Assembly: GCF_016065055.1 (NCBI RefSeq)
Contig: NZ_CP065856.1
Location: 3,161,836 to 3,225,835, forward strand
Length of the DNA stretch: 64,000 bases
Reading direction: 5' to 3'
From: Halosimplex litoreum
Lineage (GTDB): Archaea > Halobacteriota > Halobacteria > Halobacteriales > Haloarculaceae
Notes under the pieces: generated by a model
Seen by the model: the letters and a program-made list of their open reading frames with translations, nothing else
Told to the model about the DNA's origin: nothing
Database searches by the model: none
Position numbers and translations under genes: made by a program
In this document: piece by piece, positions 51,125-60,193 of the stretch
Layout: every line of letters starts with the position of its first letter
Numbering within the stretch: position 1 is the first letter of the stretch

Positions 51125-52878
51125 TGGCGTCGGCAGACGAATCCGCTGGTACCGTCGAGATTACGCTCACGGCCGCACTGGCCGGGCTCGTCGACGCCTA
51201 CGAGCAGATGCCGATGCCGATGAACCGGTATCTCGGCGTCATCCTCGTCCCCTCGGTCGTCTTCTTCCTCGGGACCGTCGCCGCCGCCGTCTTCCTCGAC
51301 GTCGCGCTGATGATCCGTGGGCCGATCCCGCTGCTCGGCTTCCTGATGCTCGCGTCGGCCGTCTTCTACCCGCAGATCCTGCTCTCCCAGCGCAAGAGCG
51401 AGCTCAACAACCAGTTCCACCTCGTCGTTACCCACATGACGGTCCTCGCGACGACGAACATCGACCGGATGGAGGTGTTTCGACAGCTCTCCAAGCAGGA
51501 CCAGTACGGCGAGATGGCCGCCGAGATCGGCCGCGTCGTCGAACTCGTCGACACCTGGAACCTGAGCCTCGACGACGCCTGCCGCCGCCGCGCCAAGCAG
51601 GTCCCCAGCGACGCGGTCTCCGATTTCTTCGACCGGCTGGGCTACACGCTCGGCGCCGGGCAGGCGCTCGACGACTACCTCGTCTCCGAACAGGACCAGA
51701 TCATCGCCAACTACAAGACCGTCTACCAGGGGACGCTGGACAACCTGGAGGTCATGAAGGATCTGTACCTCTCGATGATCCTCTCGATGACGTTCGCGCT
51801 GGTGTTCGCGGTCGTCCTCCCGGTGCTGACCGGCACGAACCCGACGGTGACCGTCAGCGCCGTCATCGTCCTCTACGTGTTCGTCCAGTCGGGCTTCTAC
51901 CTCGCCATTCGCTCGATGGCACCCCACGACCCGCTGTGGTACCACCCAGAGGACAAGCCCTCCCCGGTCGAGTCGAAGATACGCAACGCCACGGTCGCCG
52001 GCACCGCCCTCTCGGGCGGGCTGCTTGCCTTCTCGCTGCTCGGCATGCTCGGTCTCTCGCCGGTCACGCTGGACGACGTGGTCTTCTTCCTCGATCCGCT
52101 GCCGCTGCCGTTCTACGCCGCCATCCCGACGCTCCCCCTGCTCGTCCCCGGACTCGTCGTCAACGCCGAGGAGAAGAAGATCAAGGCCAGAGACGAAGAG
52201 TTCCCGAGCTTTATCCGCGCGCTCGGGGCGACCGAGGGCGCCAAACAGTCGACCACCTCGACGGTGCTGAAGTCGCTGCGCAAGAAGGACTTCGGGCCGT
52301 TGACCGACGACGTGGACAACCTCTACAAGCGGCTGAACATGCGCATCGAGACGACCCAGGCGTGGCGCCACTTCACCGCCGAGTGTCGCTCCTCGCTCAT
52401 CCAGAAGTTCTCCGAGATGTACCTCGTCGGCCGCGAGATGGGCGGCGACCCCAAACTGCTCGGCGAGCTCATCTCCGAGAACATGATGGAGGTCCAGCAG
52501 CTCCGACAACGGCGTAGCCAGGCCACCACAACCCTGATCGGCCTGCTCTACGGTATCACGGCCGCCTCAACGTTCGCCTTCTTCATCGGCCTCCAGGTCG
52601 TCAACATCCTCTCGAACATGAGTCTCGACCTCTCCACCAGCGCCAGCAACTTCGACGTCGGACAGCTGATCCACGCGGGAGTCTACGACATCCCGCTCAT
52701 CGAGTTCCTGCTGATCGTCATCATCATGTTCGGCGCCATGCTGTCGGCGCTGATGGTCCGTACCGTCGACGGCGGCCACAAGATCAACACCTACGTCCAC
52801 TTCGTCGCGCTGACCTGGGTCGGATCTATCACCGGCGTCATGACGAAGTGGCTGGTGACGCAGTTCCTGGCCATATAG
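51124..52878 (+). CDS. arlJ: Archaellum membrane platform ArlJ
   Basis: A 584-residue polytopic protein. Spans occur at about 40-62, 66-84, 215-260, 290-315, 320-345 and near the C-terminus (475-500, 520-545, 565-580). Two cytoplasmic four-helix T2SSF-type domains lie between (around 85-210 and 360-465). It anchors ArlI and the filament. It is the last gene of the operon and is followed 14 nt later by a second copy of the multi-hairpin element. Confidence 0.94.
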   Translation: MASADESAGTVEITLTAALAGLVDAYEQMPMPMNRYLGVILVPSVVFFLGTVAAAVFLDVALMIRGPIPLLGFLMLASAVFYPQILLSQRKSELNNQFHLVVTHMTVLATTNIDRMEVFRQLSKQDQYGEMAAEIGRVVELVDTWNLSLDDACRRRAKQVPSDAVSDFFDRLGYTLGAGQALDDYLVSEQDQIIANYKTVYQGTLDNLEVMKDLYLSMILSMTFALVFAVVLPVLTGTNPTVTVSAVIVLYVFVQSGFYLAIRSMAPHDPLWYHPEDKPSPVESKIRNATVAGTALSGGLLAFSLLGMLGLSPVTLDDVVFFLDPLPLPFYAAIPTLPLLVPGLVVNAEEKKIKARDEEFPSFIRALGATEGAKQSTTSTVLKSLRKKDFGPLTDDVDNLYKRLNMRIETTQAWRHFTAECRSSLIQKFSEMYLVGREMGGDPKLLGELISENMMEVQQLRQRRSQATTTLIGLLYGITAASTFAFFIGLQVVNILSNMSLDLSTSASNFDVGQLIHAGVYDIPLIEFLLIVIIMFGAMLSALMVRTVDGGHKINTYVHFVALTWVGSITGVMTKWLVTQFLAI

Positions 52879-52892
52879 GAACCATCTCGTTT

Positions 52893-53087
52893 CCATCTTT
52901 TTCCTCCGGGGGTGTCCTCAGCGCGCTCCGCGCGCCTGCGGGCACCCCCGAAGCAGAAACATGGGTGAGAACACCGGGAGAGCAAGCTCTCCCGAGCCCT
53001 CGTTCGCTTCGCTCACGAGGAAGGCCGCATCTCGGCCTCCGGCCTCGACGCGGTGAACCGCGCCTCCGGCGCGGATGCTCGGTGCAG
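52893..53087 (+). repeat. Multi-hairpin intergenic element, copy B
   Basis: It starts 14 nt behind the arlJ stop with CCATCTTTTTC. A compound hairpin follows (CCGGGGGTG ... GCGCGC ... CACCCCCG), then AAACATGGGTGA. Two more stems come next (GGGAGAGC/GCTCTCCC; CTCGTTCGC/GCTCACGAG), then GGTGAACCGCG and ATGCTCGGTGCAG. Order and conserved blocks match copy A at 8337-8466, but the loops and stems differ in sequence and length. Confidence 0.6.
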
Positions 53088-53130
53088 CCCTGCCCTTCCC
53101 CGAGTCGGCCGATGAAACGGCCTCCCGGCC

Positions 53131-53196
53131 ACCGCCCCGCACCGCCCCGCACCGCCCCGCACCGCCCCGCACCGCCCCGCACCGCCACCGCCCCGC
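53131..53196. repeat. 10-bp tandem repeat (accgccccgc)
   Basis: Five perfect copies of accgccccgc at 53131-53180, then a short interruption and one more copy. It lies in the non-coding gap behind arlJ and is a simple-sequence expansion. No gene is visible in 53088-53269. Confidence 0.9.
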
Positions 53197-53269
53197 ACCC
53201 TACCGTCACCGAAACGCAACTACCTGAACGGCCCCCTACAACTATCCGGCAGCCAATTCACGAGCAGTC

Positions 53270-53578
53270 ATGGCAGAACCGGAAGACACCCTCGCCCGTT
53301 CGCCCGTCGACTTCGACTCCGCGGTGGCCTACGCGCTCCACCCGGAGATGCGCCGGCTCATCATCCTCTATCTCGTCGGGACGCTGCTGCTCCCGATCGG
53401 GCTCTCGATGTTCGTGAACCCGCCCTTCATCGGCGGGCTCGCGGAGATAATCCGCCAGATCATCGGCCTCGGAATCGTTCTCGTCGGCGCGACCTTCTTC
53501 TTCGGCGGCGTCGTCGGCGCCGCGTTCAAAGTCGTCGCCGACGCGAACATCCTCGCCGCCGCGCTGTTCGAGGACTGA
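53270..53578 (+). CDS. Small two-span membrane protein
   Basis: A 102-residue protein. An acidic N-terminus (about 1-30) is followed by spans at about 31-50 and 62-90 (IIGLGIVLVGATFFFGGVVGA). There is no motif of known function. The ATG at 53270 is the first in frame. It stands alone between the archaellum operon and the SRAP gene. Confidence 0.65.
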   Translation: MAEPEDTLARSPVDFDSAVAYALHPEMRRLIILYLVGTLLLPIGLSMFVNPPFIGGLAEIIRQIIGLGIVLVGATFFFGGVVGAAFKVVADANILAAALFED

Positions 53579-53626
53579 CGGTCGCCGGACTGTGCCGTTA
53601 TTGTGCTGGCGCTCGTACCTGAAATC

Positions 53627-54343
53627 ATGTGTGGCCGCTACAGCCTCTTCGCCCCGCCGGCCGACGTCGAGGAGCGCTTCGATGCGACCTTCGACGACGA
53701 GTTCGAACCTCGCTACAACGCCGCGCCGAGCCAGTCGCTGCCCGTCGTCACCGGCGACGAGCCCGAGACGATCCAGCGAATGGAGTGGGGACTGGTCCCC
53801 TCGTGGGCCGACGACCGCTCGGACTTCGAGTTCATCAACGCACGCGCGGAGACGGTGCGCGAGAAGCGCAGCTTCGCCGACGCCTACGAGTCGCGTCGAT
53901 GCCTGGTCCCCGCCGACGGATTCTACGAGTGGACCGATCTGGGCGGGAGCAGCGGCAAACAGCCCTACCGCGTCACCGTCGGGGACGACGAGCTGTTCGC
54001 GATGGCGGGGCTCTGGGAGCGGTGGACGCCGCCCCAGACCCAGACGGGTCTCGGCGACTTCGGCGGCGGGTCCGAGCCCGATAGCGACCCCGACCCCGTC
54101 GAGACGTTCACCGTGATCACCACCGAACCGAACGAGACGGTCGCCGAGCTACACCACCGGATGGCCGTGATCCTCGACCCCGCCGAGGAGGAGCAGTGGC
54201 TCACCGGCGAGCCCGACGCGGTCGAATCGCTGCTGGACCCCTATTCCGCCGACGCGATGCGGACCTATCCGGTGTCGACGGCGGTCAACAACCCCGCCAA
54301 CGACACGCCCGAGGTCCTCGAAGAGGCGGAAGTCGGCGGGTAG
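53627..54343 (+). CDS. SRAP (HMCES/YedK-type) DNA-protein crosslink protein
   Basis: A 238-residue SOS-response-associated peptidase-family protein. The catalytic Cys2 follows the initiator Met (MCGRYSLF), which decides the start at 53627. The other conserved residues are present: Asn in NAAPSQ, WGLVPSWADD, INARAE, Glu in DGFYEW and His in LHHRMAVIL. These proteins bind abasic sites in single-stranded DNA and form a covalent shield. A loop near 148-165 is rich in Asp/Pro and Gly. Single gene. Confidence 0.93.
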   Translation: MCGRYSLFAPPADVEERFDATFDDEFEPRYNAAPSQSLPVVTGDEPETIQRMEWGLVPSWADDRSDFEFINARAETVREKRSFADAYESRRCLVPADGFYEWTDLGGSSGKQPYRVTVGDDELFAMAGLWERWTPPQTQTGLGDFGGGSEPDSDPDPVETFTVITTEPNETVAELHHRMAVILDPAEEEQWLTGEPDAVESLLDPYSADAMRTYPVSTAVNNPANDTPEVLEEAEVGG

Positions 54344-54398
54344 CTCCCGACACGAAGCCGAACTCGCCGTTGGTTCCGGGACGCCATCGATTCGAATC

Positions 54399-54406
54399 CT
54401 TTTAGG
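54399..54406 (+). promoter_or_regulatory. TATA box of the S17e gene
   Basis: CTTTTAGG is centred about 28 nt before the ATG at 54430 and fits a leaderless transcript. Confidence 0.45.
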
Positions 54407-54429
54407 GCGCGACCGGACAACGGCTCCGT

Positions 54430-54621
54430 ATGGCTATCAAGCCCGCCTACGTCAAGAAGACAGGGACGCTGCTGATGGAGCGGTATCCGAACGCCTTCGG
54501 TCAGGACTTCGAGCACAACAAGGAAGTCGTCGCCGAGCTCACCAACGTCGAGTCGAAGGGCGTCCGGAACCGCATCGCCGGCTACGTCACCCGCAAACAG
54601 GGCCAGCCCGTCGAAGCGTAA
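54430..54621 (+). CDS. rps17e: Ribosomal protein S17e
   Basis: A 63-residue small-subunit protein present in archaea and eukaryotes. The sequence [30 protein letters not shown] and [12 protein letters not shown] is diagnostic (residues 2-31 and 45-56). Full length for archaea. It lies 143 nt before asd on the same strand. Confidence 0.97.
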   Translation: MAIKPAYVKKTGTLLMERYPNAFGQDFEHNKEVVAELTNVESKGVRNRIAGYVTRKQGQPVEA

Positions 54622-54764
54622 GCGGTTCTCCGATCTCTCTTTCGCGCTGTCTCTTCCCGTCCCGAGCGGCGGAACCGTCGCGTCCGACGATCATCGATGA
54701 TAGACCCTGGCCGTGGTAGACGTATCCAAACAGTTTTGAAGGCCGGTCGCACTATCCCGGAACA

Positions 54765-55802
54765 ATGACTGTCAGCGTAGGCATCCTCGGTGCGACCGGT
54801 GCGGTGGGGCAGCGACTCATCCAGCTGATCGATCCGAACCCCGACTTCGAGATCGAAGCGCTCACCGCGAGCGAATCCAGCGTCGGCAAGAGCTACCGCG
54901 AAGCGAGCAAGTGGCGCATCGACATGCCGATCCCCGACGACGTAGCGGAGACGGAAGTCGTCGCCACCGAGCCCGACGCGGTCCCGGACGACGTGGACCT
55001 CATCTTCTCGTCGCTGCCCTCCAGCGTCGGCGAGGCCGTCGAGCCCGAGTTCTGCGAGGCGGGCTACGTCGTCTCTTCGAACTCCTCGAACGCGCGGGCC
55101 GACGACGACGTCCCGCTCGTGATCCCGGAGGTCAACGCCGACCACATGGACCTCATCGAGGTCCAGCGCGACGAACGGGGCTGGGACGGCGCGCTCATCA
55201 AGAACCCCAACTGCTCGACGATCACGATGGTGCCGCCGCTGGCGGCGCTGGACGAGGCCGCCGGCCTCGAACGCATCGAGGTCGCCACCCTCCAAGCCGT
55301 CTCGGGCGCGGGCTACTCGGGCGTCTCGTCGATGGAGATCATCGACAACGCCATCCCCCACATCGGCAAGGAGGAGAAGAAGATGGAGACCGAGTCCCGC
55401 AAGCTGCTTGGGGAGTTCGACGGCGCCGAAGTCCACTGGCACGACGCCGACGTGGCCGCCTCCTGCAACCGCATCCCGACCATCGACGGCCACCTGGAGA
55501 ACGTCTGGGCCGACACCGCCGAGGATCTGTCGCCCTCGGCAGCCGAAGAGGCGCTGGAGGCGTACCCCTCGCTCGATCTCCCGAGCTCGCCCGACCAGCT
55601 CATCGAGGTGTTCGACGAGCCCGACCGCCCCCAGCCCCGCATGGACCGCAACCTCGGCGACGGCATGACCGTCTCCGTCGGCGGCGTCCAGGAGACCACC
55701 CACGGCCTGCAGTTCAACTGCCTCGCCCACAACACGCTGCGCGGCGCCGCCGGCGCCAGCGTGCTGAACGGCGAACTGCTGGTCGAGAGCGGCTACCTGT
55801 AG
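54765..55802 (+). CDS. asd: Aspartate-semialdehyde dehydrogenase
   Basis: A 345-residue enzyme that reduces aspartyl phosphate in the pathway to lysine, threonine and methionine. The Rossmann motif GATGAVGQRLIQL is at the N-terminus. The catalytic cysteine is in IKNPNCSTITM near 145, and SGAGYSGVSSMEI and CNRIP follow. This is the archaeal/fungal subtype by length and the NPNCST motif. It has its own upstream AT-rich region and is probably transcribed alone or with S17e. Confidence 0.96.
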   Translation: MTVSVGILGATGAVGQRLIQLIDPNPDFEIEALTASESSVGKSYREASKWRIDMPIPDDVAETEVVATEPDAVPDDVDLIFSSLPSSVGEAVEPEFCEAGYVVSSNSSNARADDDVPLVIPEVNADHMDLIEVQRDERGWDGALIKNPNCSTITMVPPLAALDEAAGLERIEVATLQAVSGAGYSGVSSMEIIDNAIPHIGKEEKKMETESRKLLGEFDGAEVHWHDADVAASCNRIPTIDGHLENVWADTAEDLSPSAAEEALEAYPSLDLPSSPDQLIEVFDEPDRPQPRMDRNLGDGMTVSVGGVQETTHGLQFNCLAHNTLRGAAGASVLNGELLVESGYL

Positions 55803-55874
55803 ACCGCCGGCCCCGACCGGCGACGTTCCGTCAGAGATAGACGACGTTTTCCCGTCCGTCACCCTATCACGACT

Positions 55875-56468
55875 ATGGACGAGGGGACCTACCGCGTGTT
55901 GCCCGGCGGTGACGAGGAGACCTGGCGCTTTCTCGACCGCGAGACCTACGAGACGGTCGCCGTCCCCCGCGAGGGTCACGACGCGCCTGTCGACGACCTG
56001 CAACCCGGCTACCTCGTCGACGCCGGGCTCGACTGGGGTTCCGAAGAGCCGGCGGTCCTGACGCTGTCGGTGCAGCGACCCACGCTCTACACCTACGTCG
56101 CCGACGCCGACCCGGTCTTCGAGGTCGCACAGAGCCTCTGGGAAGAGACCCGCGCGGCCGGCGACGGCATGAACGCCACCCAGACCTACAACACCGACAA
56201 CGCGGTCAACGGCGTCTGCTACGTCTTCGCCGACTCGGGCCAGCCCGCCATCTTCGACGAGTTCCGGACGGGCGCCCGCCCGGTCGAACCCCTGGTCGAC
56301 CGGGTCAACGACGGCCCCGACGAACCCGAGCCGCGGGCGGTGTTCGTCCTCGACCCCGTCGACGGCGCGTTCACCGTCGTCGTGATCACCCTCTCGAAGG
56401 GCGGTCGCTTCGCCGAGACGATGCGGGAGACCTACGAACGGGACCACCCCGACGAGCCGCTGGTCTGA
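55875..56468 (+). CDS. Conserved haloarchaeal protein of unknown function
   Basis: A 197-residue acidic soluble protein. The first 55 residues look like a small beta domain (YRVLPGGDEETWRFLDRETYET, about 6-27). The rest is alpha/beta with NAVNGVCYVFADSG and AVFVLDPVDGAFTVVVITLSKGGRFAE (about 152-178). There are no membrane spans or motifs of known activity. It has neighbours on both sides in the same direction but gaps of 70-85 nt, so it is probably independent. Confidence 0.7.
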   Translation: MDEGTYRVLPGGDEETWRFLDRETYETVAVPREGHDAPVDDLQPGYLVDAGLDWGSEEPAVLTLSVQRPTLYTYVADADPVFEVAQSLWEETRAAGDGMNATQTYNTDNAVNGVCYVFADSGQPAIFDEFRTGARPVEPLVDRVNDGPDEPEPRAVFVLDPVDGAFTVVVITLSKGGRFAETMRETYERDHPDEPLV

Positions 56469-56553
56469 GCGTCCGCCGTGGACGGGGTGGCCAGACCGGA
56501 GACGCGGCGCGTCGGTGCGACAGCTTATCAGTCTGTAACGCCCTAGCACGCGT

Positions 56554-57708
56554 ATGGTTATTCCCTCCGTCGGAGTCGCGGCCGCGCTCTCCGGCACACC
56601 GCCGCTCCAGTCGCTGCCCGGCGTCTCGCCGCTGACGATAGTCGGGGGACTGTTGCTCCTGATAGCCGTCGCCGCGGTCTACTCCGCGGTTCAGGTCGTC
56701 GAGGCCTACGAGAAGGAAGCGTTGACGGTCCTGGGCGAGTACCGGAAGCTCCTCGAGCCGGGGATCCACATCGTCCCGCCGTTCGTCAGTCGAACGTACC
56801 CCTTCGACATGCGGACCCAGACCATTGACGTGCCCCAGCAGGAGGCGATCACCCGCGACAACTCGCCCGTCACCGCCGACGCCGTCGTCTACATCAAGGT
56901 CATGGACGCCAAGAAGGCGTTCCTGCAGGTCGAAGAGTACAAGCGCGCCGTCTCGAACCTCGCCCAGACGACGCTGCGGGCGGTGCTGGGCGACATGGAA
57001 CTCGACGACACGCTCTCCCGGCGGGAGCAGATCAACGCGCGCATCCGCGAGGAGCTGGACGAACCCACCGACGAGTGGGGCATCCGCGTCGAGAGCGTCG
57101 AGGTCCGCGAGGTCAACCCCGCCGCCGGCGTCAAACAGGCGATGGAGCAACAGACCTCCGCCGAGCGCAAACGCCGCGCGATGATCCTCGAAGCCCAGGG
57201 CGAACGGCGCTCGGCCATCGAGCAGGCACAGGGGGCGAAACAGTCCGACATCGTCCGCGCCCAGGGTGCGAAACAGTCGCAGATCCTCGAGGCGCAGGGC
57301 GACGCGATCTCGACGGTCCTCCGTGCGAAATCCGCCGAGTCGATGGGCGAACGAGCCATCGTCGACAAGGGGATGGAGACACTGGAGAACATCGGCCAGG
57401 GCGAGTCGACGACGTTCGTCATGCCCCAGGAACTCACCTCGCTGGTGGGACGGTACGGCAAGCACCTCTCGGGCGGCGACGTGAGCGACATGGCGAGCGC
57501 CGACGGCGACGGCGAGCTCGACTCGCTCGATTTCGACGCCGAGACGCGCGAGCTCATCGGGCTGGACGATATCGCCGAGATCATCGGAGAGATCGACGAG
57601 GAGGCACAGGTCGACGTCGACGCGATGGAGCAGGAGGCCCAGGCCGTCAAAGAGGGCGAAGGGCTGGACACCGACGGCGGCGAACGGATCGGCGAACCGG
57701 AGTCGTAG
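56554..57708 (+). CDS. SPFH-domain (stomatin/prohibitin) membrane protein
   Basis: A 384-residue protein. A membrane span at about 28-46 is followed by an SPFH domain (VVEAYEKEALTVLGEYRKLLEPG to about 215). A coiled-coil tail follows with repeated QGAKQS and EAQG units (about 205-260), then an acidic C-terminus. Such proteins form oligomeric cages or microdomains in the membrane, often with an NfeD partner, which I do not find here. The ATG at 56554 precedes the span directly. Confidence 0.92.
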   Translation: MVIPSVGVAAALSGTPPLQSLPGVSPLTIVGGLLLLIAVAAVYSAVQVVEAYEKEALTVLGEYRKLLEPGIHIVPPFVSRTYPFDMRTQTIDVPQQEAITRDNSPVTADAVVYIKVMDAKKAFLQVEEYKRAVSNLAQTTLRAVLGDMELDDTLSRREQINARIREELDEPTDEWGIRVESVEVREVNPAAGVKQAMEQQTSAERKRRAMILEAQGERRSAIEQAQGAKQSDIVRAQGAKQSQILEAQGDAISTVLRAKSAESMGERAIVDKGMETLENIGQGESTTFVMPQELTSLVGRYGKHLSGGDVSDMASADGDGELDSLDFDAETRELIGLDDIAEIIGEIDEEAQVDVDAMEQEAQAVKEGEGLDTDGGERIGEPES

Positions 57709-57775
57709 CGACGGGGTTCCTCGAAGCCACCGCCCCGCCTCAAAGCTTATTCCGGGCGCATGCGACCACTCGTGT

Positions 57776-58162
57776 ATGGTCTCCAGAGATACGTCCGTCC
57801 ATCTGGTCGTCGTCGCCCTCGCGATGGCCGGTCTGACGGCGGCGCTGTGGCTCCCCTCCGACCCTGCGGTGATGGCCGTCGCCTTCGCCGGTTACAACGC
57901 TACGGTCCTGGCAGGTGCGCACCTGTATCTCGCCTGGCGCGGCGAGGACGGCCTCGTCCCCGTCGCCTCGCGCTGGCGGTTCGTCGCCGCCGTCGCGGCC
58001 GTCCTGTCGCTGGTCGCCCTGGCCGCTTTCACCGACCCCGTCTCGATCGGCCCGGTCTCCTCCGACGCGGTGCTGCGTGGGAGCGCCGCCGTCGTCGCGC
58101 TCACCTATCTGGTCGTCGAAGCGCGCGACGGCTACCGCGAGTCGCTCGAAACTCCTCTCTGA
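57776..58162 (+). CDS. Small four-span membrane protein
   Basis: A 128-residue hydrophobic protein with spans at about 9-26, 31-51, 66-86 and 97-115 and short loops. There is no motif of known function. It follows the SPFH gene by 67 nt on the same strand and may be co-transcribed. If so, it could be a membrane partner, but this is inference from position. Confidence 0.65.
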   Translation: MVSRDTSVHLVVVALAMAGLTAALWLPSDPAVMAVAFAGYNATVLAGAHLYLAWRGEDGLVPVASRWRFVAAVAAVLSLVALAAFTDPVSIGPVSSDAVLRGSAAVVALTYLVVEARDGYRESLETPL

Positions 58163-58180
58163 TCCCTGTGTGGCGGTGGA

Positions 58181-59155
58181 TCAGACGACCTGATTCGGCA
58201 GTTCGGTCCACTCGCCGCGTTCTTCGGCGGTGTGGACGGCCTCCGCGACGATGTCGCCCAGGCGCTGGAAGTACTTCGGCGTGTGGCCGGCGTTGTGCGG
58301 GGTTATCAGGACGTTCTCGAAGGTCCACAGCTCGTGGTCCTCCGGGAGCGGCTCGGGGTCGGTCACGTCTAGGGCGGCGCCGCGGATCGAGTTCGACCGG
58401 AGCGCGTCGACTAGGTCACCCGTGTGGACGACGCCGCCGCGGGCGGCGTTGACGAGGACGGCGTCGGTGGGCATCGTCTGGAACACCTCTTCGTCGATCA
58501 GGTGTTCGGTCGCGTCGGTCAGCGGGCAGGCCAGCACGACGTAGGCCGCGTCGGCGACGGCCTCTGCGATGTCGCCGTAGCCGTACACCTCGTCGGTCGG
58601 TCCGCCCTTCTCGGGGGTGTAGCGCACGCCGACGGTGTCGACGTCGAACCCGTCGAGGCGCTGGACGACGGACTCGCCGATGGGCCCCATGCCGACGACC
58701 GCGACGGTGCTCCCGGCGAGTTCGTGTGTCGGATGCGAACGCCACTCCCGGCGGCGCTGGCGGCGGCGCGACTCGAGGAACTCGCGGGTGAAGGTGAGGA
58801 TCGAGCCGAGGGCGTACTCGCCGATGTTCGGGCCGTGGACGCCCGAGGCGTTCGTGACGGCGACGCCGCGCTCGCGGAACGCGTCCAGCGGCAGGTGGTC
58901 GACGCCGGCGAACGAACAGGCGAACAACTCGAGGTTCTCGGCGCGTTCGAGGTCCGCCTCGTCGATCGAGAAGCCGGCGACGACGCGGGCGTGCGGGAGC
59001 AGTTCGCGCTCTTCGTCGGGCGTGGCGGCGTAGCCGACCGTCCGGTCGGGCAGGCGTTCGCGTAACGCGTCGACGTACTCGCTCGGCGAGATACCGTGGA
59101 TGTTCTGTCGTAGCACCAGCACTTCAGGCGCGTCGGCGGTCGATCCGGCTGTCAT
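58181..59155 (-). CDS. D-2-hydroxyacid dehydrogenase
   Basis: A 324-residue NAD-dependent enzyme of the D-isomer-specific family. The nucleotide-binding motif is VGMGPIGESVVQRL near 150. The catalytic Arg is in VNAARGGVV, the Glu in DVTDPEPLPEDHELW, and the His in ITPHNAGHTP. The substrate (glyoxylate, phosphoglycerate or another 2-oxoacid) is not clear, and there is no ACT domain as in SerA. ATG codons at 59155 and 59170 are both possible; a T-rich TATA candidate about 27 nt away favours 59155. Confidence 0.88.
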   Translation of the reverse strand: MTAGSTADAPEVLVLRQNIHGISPSEYVDALRERLPDRTVGYAATPDEERELLPHARVVAGFSIDEADLERAENLELFACSFAGVDHLPLDAFRERGVAVTNASGVHGPNIGEYALGSILTFTREFLESRRRQRRREWRSHPTHELAGSTVAVVGMGPIGESVVQRLDGFDVDTVGVRYTPEKGGPTDEVYGYGDIAEAVADAAYVVLACPLTDATEHLIDEEVFQTMPTDAVLVNAARGGVVHTGDLVDALRSNSIRGAALDVTDPEPLPEDHELWTFENVLITPHNAGHTPKYFQRLGDIVAEAVHTAEERGEWTELPNQVV

Positions 59156-59196
59156 GCTCCCCGTCTTCATCCGGTGCCGGCAAAAAACCGACCGTA

Positions 59197-59697
59197 TCAG
59201 AACCCGACGAGTTCGAGGACGTCGTAGCGGAGGACGTAGCGGGCGAGGCCCGCCCCGTAGGCGAGCATCCAGAAGACGACGTAGCCGAAGACGCCGATAC
59301 GGAGACGGCTGCGCCAGTGGCTCATCCGGTCGCCGCCGATCTCGTCGAGTAGCACGTCCTCGTCGTAGTCGTTGTACAGGTCGTGGCGCCGTTTGGCGCT
59401 GAATATCCTGACGATCCCGGTGAACCCGAACGCCAGCAGCGCGTACGCCTGAGCGCCGAGGAACGCGTGAACCATCGCGAAACTGCCGAACTGGTCGAGC
59501 AGCCGCGGCGCCATCCAGCCGAGCATCGGCACGGTCGTCAACACCAGCCCCGTCACCACGAACTTCAGGTGGTGCATCAGCACCGACCAGGTGACCGGCT
59601 CGGTCTCGATGATATACCAGGCGCCGTAGAGGAAACAGGGGAAACTCGCCGTCACGGCCACCAGTACGACCGTCGCGACCACCCTGTCCGTGACCAT
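59197..59697 (-). CDS. Membrane protein with four predicted spans
   Basis: A 166-residue protein. Spans lie at about 7-27, 42-62, 76-97 and 138-158. Two histidines in span 2 (MHHLKF) and one in span 3 (VHAFLG) are conserved-looking and reminiscent of heme-ligand patterns, but this is not proof. A charged cytoplasmic loop follows (SAKRRHDLYNDYDED). It lies on the same strand and upstream of the dehydrogenase with a 41-nt gap. Function unknown. Confidence 0.7.
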   Translation of the reverse strand: MVTDRVVATVVLVAVTASFPCFLYGAWYIIETEPVTWSVLMHHLKFVVTGLVLTTVPMLGWMAPRLLDQFGSFAMVHAFLGAQAYALLAFGFTGIVRIFSAKRRHDLYNDYDEDVLLDEIGGDRMSHWRSRLRIGVFGYVVFWMLAYGAGLARYVLRYDVLELVGF

Positions 59698-59743
59698 AGC
59701 CGACACTATCGGCCAGTCGCGCTAAAACGTGCCGAAAGCCGCT

Positions 59744-60190
59744 TCACTCGCTCGCGTCGACCTCGTCGAACAGCGCCCGGACCCGCTCTTCGATCTCGTC
59801 GCGGATCTCGCGCACGCGCTCGGGGTCCTGACCGTCGGGGTCGTCGAGCGCCCAGTCGCGCACGTCGACGTCGGTCTCGGCGTCGCCGAGGTCGAGCGTG
59901 GAACAGCCCATGGTGGCGACGTAGTCACAGGAGCGCAGTTCCTCGGTCGTGATCGCCCGCGGCGTCCGGTCGGAGAGGTCGAAGCCGACCTCGGCCATCA
60001 CGTCGACGACTTCGTCGTGGACGCGCTCGGCGGGGTGGGTGCCGCCGGTCAGGATCTCGACGCGGTCGTCGAGGCCGCGGCGCTCGCGCTCGCGTTCGGC
60101 GAACGCGGTGGACATCTGCGAGCGGCCGGCGTTCTGGACACACATGAATGCGATACGGGTCGGGTCGGTGGCGTCTGGTTCGGTGGACAT
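59744..60190 (-). CDS. arsC: Arsenate reductase, low-molecular-weight phosphatase type
   Basis: A 148-residue protein. The phosphatase-like loop is CVQNAGRSQMS near residue 17, with C-x5-R. A second cysteine pair region (SCDYVATMGCS) near 90-99 provides the redox cysteines expected for thioredoxin-linked ArsC. The DWALDDPDGQD segment is the family's acid loop. It reduces arsenate to arsenite for export by the upstream permease, 3 nt away. It is the last gene of the ars operon. Confidence 0.92.
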   Translation of the reverse strand: MSTEPDATDPTRIAFMCVQNAGRSQMSTAFAERERERRGLDDRVEILTGGTHPAERVHDEVVDVMAEVGFDLSDRTPRAITTEELRSCDYVATMGCSTLDLGDAETDVDVRDWALDDPDGQDPERVREIRDEIEERVRALFDEVDASE

Positions 60191-60193
60191 CTG

